From assembly GCA_019454705.1 (NCBI GenBank), contig JACFNS010000118.1, forward strand, positions 1 to 7,367: a stretch of DNA of 7,367 nt. The letters run 5' to 3'. The translations under genes were made by a program, and so were the position numbers. This DNA is from Taibaiella sp. GTDB lineage: Bacteria > Bacteroidota > Bacteroidia > Chitinophagales > Chitinophagaceae. The notes below the pieces were generated by a model, which did no database searches, was not told the DNA's origin, and saw nothing but the letters and a program-made list of their open reading frames with translations. The first letter of the stretch is position 1. Every line of letters begins with the position of its first letter. Positions 1-6,418 of this stretch are shown in pieces.

Positions 1-200
1 TGAAAGAAAGATGTGGCAGGGCTCATACTCATATTACCATAAGGGATTATCTCGGCCTTGTTCCACGCACCATCCACATAGTCCGCCACCAGCATATGGT
101 CTGAATATACCTTGCCGAATTCGATATTATTTTTGTCTAACTCGTTTAGCCTGCTGTTACCAGTTTTTTTAATGCTGATATCTAATGTGAATACATCCAT
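1..200 (-). CDS. ilvE: Branched-chain amino acid aminotransferase, N-terminal part (cut by window edge)
   Basis: Only the first 66 codons lie inside the window; the gene runs off the left edge. The start is the ATG whose complement is at 198-200. The translation begins MDVFTLDISIKK and contains FGKVYSDHMLVADY (about residues 28-41) and IIPYGNMSMSPATSFF (about 51-66). These match the N-terminus of the fold-type IV, PLP-dependent branched-chain aminotransferases typical of Bacteroidota, where an HYGQ-type segment normally follows. The next two bases (CA) fit that histidine. The family transfers amino groups between leucine, isoleucine or valine and 2-oxoglutarate in the cytoplasm. The catalytic lysine lies outside the window, so activity cannot be judged. 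The gene is divergent from the psi-like/recQ pair across a 100-nt intergenic region. No Shine-Dalgarno is evident. Two one-mismatch TAnnTTTG boxes lie upstream on this strand (244-251 and 206-213), neither convincing. Confidence 0.88.
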   Translation of the reverse strand, partial: MDVFTLDISIKKTGNSRLNELDKNNIEFGKVYSDHMLVADYVDGAWNKAEIIPYGNMSMSPATSFF

Positions 201-266
201 GCGTGCAAATATTTTAAAAGAACGAATAATAAAAAAGGAAGTACAAAGAAACGAAAAAAAATGGAA

Positions 267-274
267 TAGATTTG
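267..274 (+). promoter_or_regulatory. Candidate Bacteroidota -7 promoter box for the psi-like/recQ pair
   Basis: TAGATTTG matches the Bacteroidota primary sigma-factor -7 element TAnnTTTG exactly, 26 nt before the ATG at 301. I see no clear -33 TTG/TTTG at the expected distance upstream, where the sequence is A-rich. An 8-base pattern with two free positions can occur by chance in AT-rich DNA. The call rests on its position directly before the first gene of an apparent operon. Confidence 0.4.
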
Positions 275-300
275 CTTAAATTGTAAGTGAATACGCTGAA

Positions 301-771
301 ATGCTTGTTATGACTGATTTACAGACGATTATCAACACAGAAATTATTAATACAGAAACTGATGTATTCTGGTATAGTAATTCTATATCACATGAAAAAA
401 TTATCCCCAAAAATGTATTGATATTGTCAAAAAAAATTGACGAACAATCTGCAGAACAACAGCAATTAAATAAGATACTGGATGCTTGTAAGTTGACTGA
501 AGATAAGTACAATGTTGTGCAATTTACTGAGAATGAGCGGCTGGCATGGCACTTACTGAAAGGCATCGCCAATCCTTCCGTTGTAATACTTTTTGGTGTG
601 CATCCGTCCCGTATGGGGATATCCGCATTATTCAGGCTCAATGCTATGAATAACTTCGACGGAACATCGTGGATACCTACATTATCATTACAAGAACTGG
701 AACAACAACCACAGGCAAAAAAAGACTTGTGGACAAACGCGCTCAAACCATTATTTGCTGACACCCAATAA
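301..771 (+). CDS. Putative DNA polymerase III psi-like (HolD-like) protein
   Basis: A 156-aa soluble protein with no signal peptide or membrane segment. The pattern is: a beta strand at residues 36-43 (IPKNVLIL), a helix at 50-63 then LTEDKYNVVQFT (65-76), the hydrophobic strand VVILFGVHPSRMGIS (94-108), then IPTLSLQELEQQPQAKKDLW (125-144) and an LKPLF end. As I recall the E. coli HolD sequence, it has the same order: a beta strand, a helix before a 'L.vs.dqv..lt' segment, and a C-terminal 'PaL..L..nP.ar..LW' helix. In Bacteroidota, short proteins with this pattern are sometimes annotated as pol III psi. In gammaproteobacteria, psi bridges the clamp loader and SSB through chi; whether that holds here is unknown. 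The start could equally be ATG 310, as neither has a Shine-Dalgarno. Its stop is 2 nt before the recQ start, so the two are probably co-transcribed. The coding call is firm; the function is tentative. Confidence 0.8.
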   Translation: MLVMTDLQTIINTEIINTETDVFWYSNSISHEKIIPKNVLILSKKIDEQSAEQQQLNKILDACKLTEDKYNVVQFTENERLAWHLLKGIANPSVVILFGVHPSRMGISALFRLNAMNNFDGTSWIPTLSLQELEQQPQAKKDLWTNALKPLFADTQ

Positions 772-773
772 CA

Positions 774-2672
774 TTGGCGGCTCCTTTAGAAATATTACAG
801 AAGTATTGGGGTTATGGCCGGTTCAGGCCATTGCAAAACGAAATCATACAGGCTGTATTGCAGGGGCAAGACACTCTTGCTTTATTGCCGACAGGGGGTG
901 GCAAATCGCTATGCTATCAATTGCCGTCCTTACTACACAATGGTTTAACATTAGTAGTTACCCCACTAATAGCCCTGATGCAGGAGCAGGTAGAGAAACT
1001 GCGATTGCAGGAAATATCAGCCGCGCATATCAGCTCAGGCATGCACAGGGCAGAAGTGTACAGGATACTGAACAACGCCGCTGAGGGTGCATATAAATTA
1101 CTGTACATCTCACCGGAAAGAATACAAACCGAGCTGTTCCTTGAATTTCTCCCGGTACTGAACGTACAACTTATAGCTGTAGATGAAGCGCACTGCGTGT
1201 CCCAGTGGGGGCATGATTTCAGGCCCGACTACCTGCAGATAAAAACCATCAGGCAGGTATTTAAGAAAATACCGGTACTCGCCCTTACAGCCTCCGCCAC
1301 CAAAGAAGTAGAGGCAGACATCATTCAACAACTGGAATTAAATAAAGTACAGGTATTCAGGCAGAGTTTCGAGCGACAAAACTTATTCTATACAGTACAA
1401 TACAGCGAACAAAAAAACAGGGACACCGTATCGCTGTTGAATAATATAAACGGTTGCAGTATTGTCTATTGCAGGAGCAGGAAGCAAACTGAAGTACTCA
1501 GTAAACAACTGGAACAGAATGGCATATTTGCATTACCTTATCATGCAGGAATGCGGCATGAGCAACGTAGCGAACATCGTGAACTGTGGATGAACAATAA
1601 AGCACCTGTGATGGTAGCCACCACGGCATTCGGCATGGGCATAGACAAGGGCGATGTAAGGCTGGTACTGCATTATGACGTTCCTGAACATTTAGAGGCA
1701 TACTACCAGGAGTCAGGCAGGGCAGGACGAGACGGACACCTCGCACAGTCAGTATTGTTGTATAATCAGCCCGACATTAATAAACTGGAAGAAAGTACCG
1801 AAACACAGTTTCCTCCTTATGAGTTCATACGCAAAGTATATCAGTCGGCAGTAGAATACCTGCAGATTCCCATAGGGGCGGAGCCATACAGGTATTACGA
1901 TTTTGAACTGACGGATTTCTGCAAGAAGTTCGGTCTGGATGCATTCATTACAGCAAGGGCATTAAAATTATTAGAACAGGAAGGACTCTGGACATTGAGC
2001 GAGGCTGTGTTTGTACCTACTACCGTACAGATATTGGCAAACAGGGCTGAGCTGGATAATATAGGCAGGCTGCACCACGACCTGAACCTGCTGCTTACTA
2101 CCATGCTGCGGTTATACGGCAGCTTGTTTTACCACCCTACCCCGGTAAACATCAAAGTAATAGCCAAACATCTGAAAATAAAATCAGAGCTTGTGTTGCA
2201 GATGCTGCACCAACTGGATAAAATGGAAATAATACAGTTTAATCAGCCGAAGGACGGCCCGCAATTATTCTTCCATCATTACCGGGTTGACAGCCGTACA
2301 CTTATTATCAATACCGCGCGTATTAATGCGCTGAAGCAAACACACCTGAAGCGTACCAATGCCATGATACGCTATATCACAGACAATCATGTTTGCAGAA
2401 CAAAGCATATGCTCCAATACTTCGGGCAGCAGTATGACAAAAATTGCAGGCATTGTGATGTATGTCAAAGTACCAATCGCAGCCAGGTATCTGCCACAAC
2501 AATTGATGCTGCAATAATTGAAGTATTGAAAAACACAGGAGAGCATAGCATAACCGATATATGCACAGCATTACCAGGCTATACCCCTGCGGATATTACT
2601 ACATGTTTACGCGCCATGATTGATGACGGAGTGGTCGGCATCAGGACGGGTAATATCATTTACCGGAAATAA
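774..2672 (+). CDS. recQ: RecQ-family ATP-dependent DNA helicase
   Basis: A 632-aa superfamily 2, 3'-5' DNA helicase acting on recombination and stalled-fork intermediates. Visible motifs: motif 0 FRPLQ (residues 17-21), Walker A TGGGKS (40-45), Ia VTPLIALMQEQV (62-73), DEAH box (137-140) with the RecQ aromatic-rich loop CVSQWGHDFRPDY (141-153), III LTASAT (171-176), IV SIVYCRSR (229-236), V TTAFGMGIDKGDVR (283-296) and VI QESGRAGRDG (312-321). All catalytic residues are intact. A four-cysteine zinc motif follows at C541, C558, C561 and C564 (C-x16-C-x2-C-x2-C), but about 220 residues after motif VI instead of soon after it. Residues 375-505 look like winged-helix material, and 575-632 like a second small winged helix. 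No HRDC domain is seen. The TTG start is forced: an in-frame TGA lies at 759-761, and motif 0 begins before any in-frame ATG. It follows the psi-like gene by 2 nt. Confidence 0.95.
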   Translation: MAAPLEILQKYWGYGRFRPLQNEIIQAVLQGQDTLALLPTGGGKSLCYQLPSLLHNGLTLVVTPLIALMQEQVEKLRLQEISAAHISSGMHRAEVYRILNNAAEGAYKLLYISPERIQTELFLEFLPVLNVQLIAVDEAHCVSQWGHDFRPDYLQIKTIRQVFKKIPVLALTASATKEVEADIIQQLELNKVQVFRQSFERQNLFYTVQYSEQKNRDTVSLLNNINGCSIVYCRSRKQTEVLSKQLEQNGIFALPYHAGMRHEQRSEHRELWMNNKAPVMVATTAFGMGIDKGDVRLVLHYDVPEHLEAYYQESGRAGRDGHLAQSVLLYNQPDINKLEESTETQFPPYEFIRKVYQSAVEYLQIPIGAEPYRYYDFELTDFCKKFGLDAFITARALKLLEQEGLWTLSEAVFVPTTVQILANRAELDNIGRLHHDLNLLLTTMLRLYGSLFYHPTPVNIKVIAKHLKIKSELVLQMLHQLDKMEIIQFNQPKDGPQLFFHHYRVDSRTLIINTARINALKQTHLKRTNAMIRYITDNHVCRTKHMLQYFGQQYDKNCRHCDVCQSTNRSQVSATTIDAAIIEVLKNTGEHSITDICTALPGYTPADITTCLRAMIDDGVVGIRTGNIIYRK

Positions 2673-4355
2673 CTACGACAAATACTTTCCTACTATCGGC
2701 ACCCTGCGCCCCACGCCAAAGGCTTTGGGCGATACACGGATGATGGGACAAAACTGGTTGCGTTTGTATTCATTCATATTCACCATCCTGAGGATGCGTG
2801 CTACCAATGCAGCATCAAAACCCTGTGCCGTTATTTCTTTAGGGCCCTGCCTGCGCTCTATGTATTGGTACAAAATGGGGTCGAGCACATCATATTCAGG
2901 CAGGCTGTCACTGTCTTTTTGCCCCTCCCTCAATTCTGCTGATGGGGCCTTATCTATGATATTCCGGGGTATTACCTCTTTATCGCGGTTGATATATTCC
3001 GCCAGTGCATATACCTGCATCTTATACACGTCGCCCAATACACCCAGCCCGCCGGCCATATCGCCGTACAGCGTGCCGTAGCCTGTTGCCAGTTCGCTCT
3101 TGTTGGATGTATTCAGCAAGATAGAGCCAAACTTGTTGGACAATGCCATAACCAGTGCACCCCTGATGCGCGATTGCAGGTTTTCTTCTGCCACGTTGAA
3201 GGGCAGGTCTTTGAATACAGGTTGCAATGTTTCCCTGTACGTATCAAATATGTGCCTTATGGGCAGTATATCGTAAGGGTTGTTAAGGTTCTCCGACAAT
3301 TTAACCGCATCATCTACCGAATGCCCGGTGGAAAACTGGGAAGGCATGAGCAATGCATGCACATTTTTGCTGCCCAGAGCCCGGCAGGCCAATGCCAGTG
3401 TTACGGCACTGTCTATACCGCCCGATGAAGCTACTATAGCTTTGGTAAAACCCATTTTGCTGAAATAGTCGCGTATGCCTGTAACTAATGCATCATGTAT
3501 CAACGCTGTGCCCAGGTGTGGCTCAAATGCTTTTGGCATTGGGTCGGTATAGGGTATGTGAGCCGCTCCACGCAAAACAGGCTGAACGAAGGTGTTATCG
3601 TCTTTCAGTTCAACATACGCCATCTCTTCAGAAAAATAAGACATCTCCAGCACCAGGTTTTCCTGCGCATCCATTACTACCGAACCACCATCGAAAACTA
3701 TCTCCGTTTGCGAGCCTACTGTATTGCAATACACCATGGGTATCTTATATTTGGCTACATTCCTTTTTACAATACCCAGCCTTTCCAGGGCCTGCGCATA
3801 ATCAAAAGGCGATGCACTGATATTCACCATGATGTCAGGCTGTTGCTTCACCAACTCGTCCATGGGACATATACGGTACAGGGGGTTATCGTCCAGGTTC
3901 CATATATCCTCGCATACAGTTACCGCCAGTTTTTTGCCTTTAAATTCCATTACATTCCACTCCAGCCCCGGCTCAAAGTAGCGGTACTCATCGAATATAT
4001 CGTAGGTAGGCAGTAGTGTTTTATGCGCGGTTGCCTGTATCTTTTTATCATACAGCAGGTACGCGCTGTTGAAAAGGTCTTTCCCCTCCGCCTTGGGATT
4101 GCGCGATGGCGCACCTACTATTACGCCTATGGTGTCTGCCTCCTGTGCAATAGCCTGTACTGCTGCCAGGCTCTGCTCTACAAAATCATTGAATTCAAGA
4201 AAATCCCTGGGAGGATAACCACATACAGCTAATTCAGAGAACACGATGAGGTCGCCACCCTGCTGCTTTGCCTGCCGCACCGCATCAATGATTTTGGCGG
4301 TATTAGTTTCAAAGTTGCCGATGTGGTAGTTCTGCTGCGCGAGGAATATCTTCAT
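2673..4355 (-). CDS. nadE: Glutamine-dependent NAD+ synthetase
   Basis: A 560-aa two-domain cytoplasmic enzyme that makes NAD+ from deamido-NAD+, ATP and glutamine, the last step of NAD biosynthesis. The N-terminal nitrilase-like (CN hydrolase) glutaminase domain spans roughly residues 1-260. Its catalytic triad is visible as E41 (FSELAVCGYPPRD), K112 (AHKTLLPTYDIFDEYRYF) and C148 (TVCEDIW). The C-terminal synthetase domain carries the ATP pyrophosphatase loop SSGGIDSA (310-317), then a TSNKSELATGYGTLYGDMAG segment for ATP and substrate binding. It ends with RVSPKAFGVGRR and PIVGKYLS, as is normal for bacterial enzymes of this size. The ATG (complement of 4353-4355) starts directly at MKIFLAQQN, the usual N-terminus. 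The TAG stop abuts the recQ TAA with no spacer. The upstream same-strand barrel gene ends in an intrinsic terminator, so nadE probably has its own promoter. Confidence 0.97.
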   Translation of the reverse strand: MKIFLAQQNYHIGNFETNTAKIIDAVRQAKQQGGDLIVFSELAVCGYPPRDFLEFNDFVEQSLAAVQAIAQEADTIGVIVGAPSRNPKAEGKDLFNSAYLLYDKKIQATAHKTLLPTYDIFDEYRYFEPGLEWNVMEFKGKKLAVTVCEDIWNLDDNPLYRICPMDELVKQQPDIMVNISASPFDYAQALERLGIVKRNVAKYKIPMVYCNTVGSQTEIVFDGGSVVMDAQENLVLEMSYFSEEMAYVELKDDNTFVQPVLRGAAHIPYTDPMPKAFEPHLGTALIHDALVTGIRDYFSKMGFTKAIVASSGGIDSAVTLALACRALGSKNVHALLMPSQFSTGHSVDDAVKLSENLNNPYDILPIRHIFDTYRETLQPVFKDLPFNVAEENLQSRIRGALVMALSNKFGSILLNTSNKSELATGYGTLYGDMAGGLGVLGDVYKMQVYALAEYINRDKEVIPRNIIDKAPSAELREGQKDSDSLPEYDVLDPILYQYIERRQGPKEITAQGFDAALVARILRMVNMNEYKRNQFCPIIRVSPKAFGVGRRVPIVGKYLS

Positions 4356-4363
4356 ACAAGTAC

Positions 4364-4371
4364 CAAAATTA
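4364..4371 (-). promoter_or_regulatory. Candidate -7 promoter box for nadE
   Basis: On the minus strand this reads TAATTTTG, an exact TAnnTTTG match, ending 8 nt before the nadE ATG. If used, transcription would start only a few bases before the start codon, giving a nearly leaderless mRNA. It lies just downstream of the terminator of the preceding gene, where a promoter for nadE is expected. No -33 TTG is evident at the normal spacing, so this is a weak call. Confidence 0.35.
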
Positions 4372-4393
4372 CGATTTCAGGGTAAGTATTAAT

Positions 4394-4423
4394 AAAAAAG
4401 CAGCCTACCTGGGGGTAAACTGC
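4394..4423 (-). terminator. Rho-independent terminator after the PorT-like barrel gene
   Basis: Read on the minus strand, GCAGTTTACC pairs with GGTAGGCTGC across a CCCA loop. This is a 10-bp stem with eight Watson-Crick pairs and two G-U pairs, followed at once by six T residues (4399 down to 4394). It begins 25 nt after the barrel gene's stop codon. The opposite strand has no T tract after the stem, so it acts on minus-strand transcription only. It separates the barrel gene's transcript from nadE. Confidence 0.85.
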
Positions 4424-4448
4424 TCTGCATATGTTTGACTGCGAGCCT

Positions 4449-5264
4449 CTAAAAGAACAGCCCAACCTTGAGGGCAATATTATTCAGCCTGATATTACCG
4501 TCAGTAAAAGTGCCCTTGTAACCCATGTTAATATCCTTGGGGCTTGTTACATCCGGGGCAAAGCCATTATTGAAAAACAAACCCATATACAGGCTCATCT
4601 TGGGTGTGAACTGGTATTCAATACCTCCCCCCAGGTTCATCTGGAACAATACAGGAATGATGCTGACACCATTGCGCAATTTTTCATTTTCACCTGTTGC
4701 TATTTCATCTACCAATCCCGTGCCGGAAGTATCGGTGTAAGTAACTGAATAAGTAGCTTTTTTAGATATATTAATCGCAGCAGTTACACCCAGGTTACCA
4801 AATATCCTCAATCCACCGCCCAGGTTATCACTCATCAGCTTGAGGCCGAAAGGCACTTCAAAATATTGAAGACGATAGTCAAAACTGGCGGATTTCACGA
4901 TGTTATCCGGTCCGGGAGTTGGAAATTTTGAAGGGTCATATTCTGCTAATATCTTACCTCCTGTAGTTGCCAGTTGCACACCCGTGCTGATGCCGTAGTT
5001 TTCAGCAAAAAAATGGTCAATCATCAGCCCCCAGCTATACCCCACCTTGCTACCCTCACTCGTTACCAAGTAACGGCCATCGTTACTTTTTGCAGCCGTA
5101 GGTTTCATCCACGAGCTGTTGGGCGCGAAGAATAAGCCGAAACGGGTTTTCCTCAACTCCGCAGTGGTATTACTTTCTATCGGTTCGCCATAGGTATATT
5201 GGGCCATCGCATTCAACGAACACGTACTTATAACAACAATCATCAATAAATTCCTGATATCCAT
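4449..5264 (-). CDS. PorT-like outer-membrane beta-barrel protein
   Basis: A 271-aa exported protein. Residues 1-21 form a signal peptide (hydrophobic LLMIVVIST core, cleavage predicted at AMA|Q22). The mature part is rich in glycine and aromatic residues in alternating amphipathic strands, for example RFGLFFAP, YGISTGVQLATTG, DYRLQYFEVPFGLKLMS, FGNLGVTAAINI and MSLYMGLFFNN. It ends LKVGLFF, the C-terminal aromatic signature of outer-membrane barrels. The segment YFEVPFGLK is characteristic of the PorT-like outer-membrane barrel family (PF13568-type) common in Bacteroidota. The size suggests about 8-10 strands. No enzymatic or binding residue is recognisable, so the exact role is unknown. The ATG (complement of 5262-5264) is preceded by AAAGG, a possible weak ribosome site. 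The gene is divergent from gldB, which shares its 104-nt upstream region, and is followed by its own terminator. Calling it PorT itself would overreach. Confidence 0.85.
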   Translation of the reverse strand: MDIRNLLMIVVISTCSLNAMAQYTYGEPIESNTTAELRKTRFGLFFAPNSSWMKPTAAKSNDGRYLVTSEGSKVGYSWGLMIDHFFAENYGISTGVQLATTGGKILAEYDPSKFPTPGPDNIVKSASFDYRLQYFEVPFGLKLMSDNLGGGLRIFGNLGVTAAINISKKATYSVTYTDTSGTGLVDEIATGENEKLRNGVSIIPVLFQMNLGGGIEYQFTPKMSLYMGLFFNNGFAPDVTSPKDINMGYKGTFTDGNIRLNNIALKVGLFF

Positions 5265-5314
5265 AGCCTTTAGCAGCGGTTAAAGATTATTATTCAAATA
5301 AAAAACAGTAATGC

Positions 5315-5322
5315 TATTTTTG
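5315..5322 (+). promoter_or_regulatory. Candidate -7 promoter box for the gldB operon
   Basis: TATTTTTG is an exact TAnnTTTG match, 46 nt before the gldB ATG at 5369, in the only intergenic region between gldB and the divergent barrel gene. No clear -33 TTG/TTTG is seen about 20 nt upstream. On the opposite strand a one-mismatch box (TTTATTTG, 5295-5302) could serve the barrel gene, so the two promoters would overlap back to back. Confidence 0.4.
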
Positions 5323-5368
5323 CCGTCGTAAAAATAAGCGCATTTCACGGGATGTTAAGTTTTTGTCT

Positions 5369-6415
5369 ATGAAAAGTATTCAACAAAACTGCTCTATACT
5401 GTTAATAATATTATCGCTTCCATTTATATTCATCGGCTGTGGAAATGACAATGCGCCCGATGTGAGCAAGATACCGGTAGAGATAAAAAGCCAGCGGCTG
5501 GATAAAGACCTGTATGCACTGGACACCAATCAGCTTGGGAGCGGGTTAGCATCTTTGCGCAGCAAATACCCTGAATTTCTGAATTTCTACCTGGACACGG
5601 TGATGGGTTTCAGCATCAACAACAACTATACAGACAGCAACCCCGGCGTACAAAAAGGGCTCAGGACTTTTCTCACACATCCTGACTACCGTGGTGTATT
5701 TGACACCGTGCTGGCGCGCTACCCGGACGAAAGCAGAATCAATGAAACCTTGAAAAAGGGCTTCCAGTATGTAAAACATTATTTTCCGGAATATAAAGAA
5801 CCGCGCATCATATACCTCGTTTCAGGATTGAATAATTATGGTGCACTGACCTATGGGGAAGACATACTGGGTATTGGGCTGGACATGTTCCTGGGGGCTG
5901 ATTACCCATATTATAAGTCGGTAGGCATACCTGAATACTTCTCCCGCCAGTTGAATGAAAATTATATACCTATAGCAGTGATGCGTACTGTGTACAGGCA
6001 GGACCATCCGTTTGTGGTAGATGGCAAGGTGCTGCTGGATATGATGATACAAAGCGGGAAGGAAATGTATTATATAGGCAAGGTGTTGCCGTTTACAGAA
6101 GAACGGGTAAGGCTGGCATACTCTGCAGAACAGTTGCAATGGTGCGAGGAAAATGAAGCTATGATATACGACTTCTTTGTTCGTAAAGAATTGCTGTATG
6201 AAAACAACCTGCAAAAAGTAATACGGTATGTGATGGATGGCCCCAGTGCTACTGGGATGCCTGCAGAAAGCCCGGGAAATGTTGGAGCCTGGCTGGGGCT
6301 ACAGATAGTAGAAGCCTATATGCAGGAGCACCCTGATATGACATTGGAGCAACTGGTAAGCGCTCCTATTGATGCACAACGCTTTTTATTAGAATCAAAA
6401 TACAAACCAAGATAG
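5369..6415 (+). CDS. gldB: Gliding motility lipoprotein GldB
   Basis: A 348-aa lipoprotein. The ATG at 5369 is preferred to the in-frame TTG at 5363 because it gives a compact type II signal peptide: MKS, a hydrophobic stretch at 9-22, then FIGC with the acylated cysteine at C24. The -3 residue is F rather than the usual L. The mature protein carries segments I recognise from GldB: RLDKDLYALD near the N-terminus, YPEFLNFYLDTVMG, GEDILGIGLDMFLG with YPYY after it (GIGLDMFLG at 168-176), MMIQSGKEMYYIGKVLPFT, EQLQWCEENEAMIYDFF, and PGNVGAWLGLQIVEAYM (P302-W308 and onward), ending SKYKPR. In Flavobacterium johnsoniae, GldB is a cell-envelope lipoprotein required for gliding, probably through the type IX secretion/gliding machinery; its biochemistry is unresolved. 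It is also found in non-gliding Bacteroidota, so motility of this organism is not proven. The stop codon is 3 nt before the DUF3078 gene, which implies an operon. gldC is not the next gene. Confidence 0.9.
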   Translation: MKSIQQNCSILLIILSLPFIFIGCGNDNAPDVSKIPVEIKSQRLDKDLYALDTNQLGSGLASLRSKYPEFLNFYLDTVMGFSINNNYTDSNPGVQKGLRTFLTHPDYRGVFDTVLARYPDESRINETLKKGFQYVKHYFPEYKEPRIIYLVSGLNNYGALTYGEDILGIGLDMFLGADYPYYKSVGIPEYFSRQLNENYIPIAVMRTVYRQDHPFVVDGKVLLDMMIQSGKEMYYIGKVLPFTEERVRLAYSAEQLQWCEENEAMIYDFFVRKELLYENNLQKVIRYVMDGPSATGMPAESPGNVGAWLGLQIVEAYMQEHPDMTLEQLVSAPIDAQRFLLESKYKPR

Positions 6416-6418
6416 ATT

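Noticed and set aside
206..251. Two near-matches to TAnnTTTG upstream of ilvE on the minus strand (244-251 and 206-213)
   Set aside because: Each has one mismatch in a fixed position and neither has a -33 element. In such AT-rich sequence this is not enough to call a promoter.
276..764. A long open frame antisense to the psi-like gene
   Set aside because: Its translation is rich in Cys and Ser with no recognisable motif. The plus-strand frame has normal composition, a family-like pattern and operon spacing to recQ.
755..1084. A plus-strand frame overlapping the start of recQ
   Set aside because: It lies over RecQ motif 0, Walker A and motif Ia in another frame and has no protein-like pattern of its own.
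2714..2731. A small inverted repeat near the recQ/nadE junction as a terminator
   Set aside because: The stem is short and bulged, lies within conserved nadE codons (the PKAFG region), and has no T tract after it on either strand.
2620..4232. Several plus-strand open frames across nadE (e.g. 2620-3081, 3495-4016, 4023-4232)
   Set aside because: All are antisense to a complete, motif-verified NAD+ synthetase. They are products of its codon use, with no domain or start-site support.
5220..5222. C15 of the PorT-like protein as a lipobox cysteine
   Set aside because: The residues before it are I-S-T, with T at -1 instead of G, A or S. A normal signal peptidase I site (AMA|Q) follows at residue 21.
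5363..5368. TTG at 5363 as the gldB start
   Set aside because: ATG at 5369 is two codons downstream and gives a standard lipoprotein signal (MKS, hydrophobic core, FIGC).
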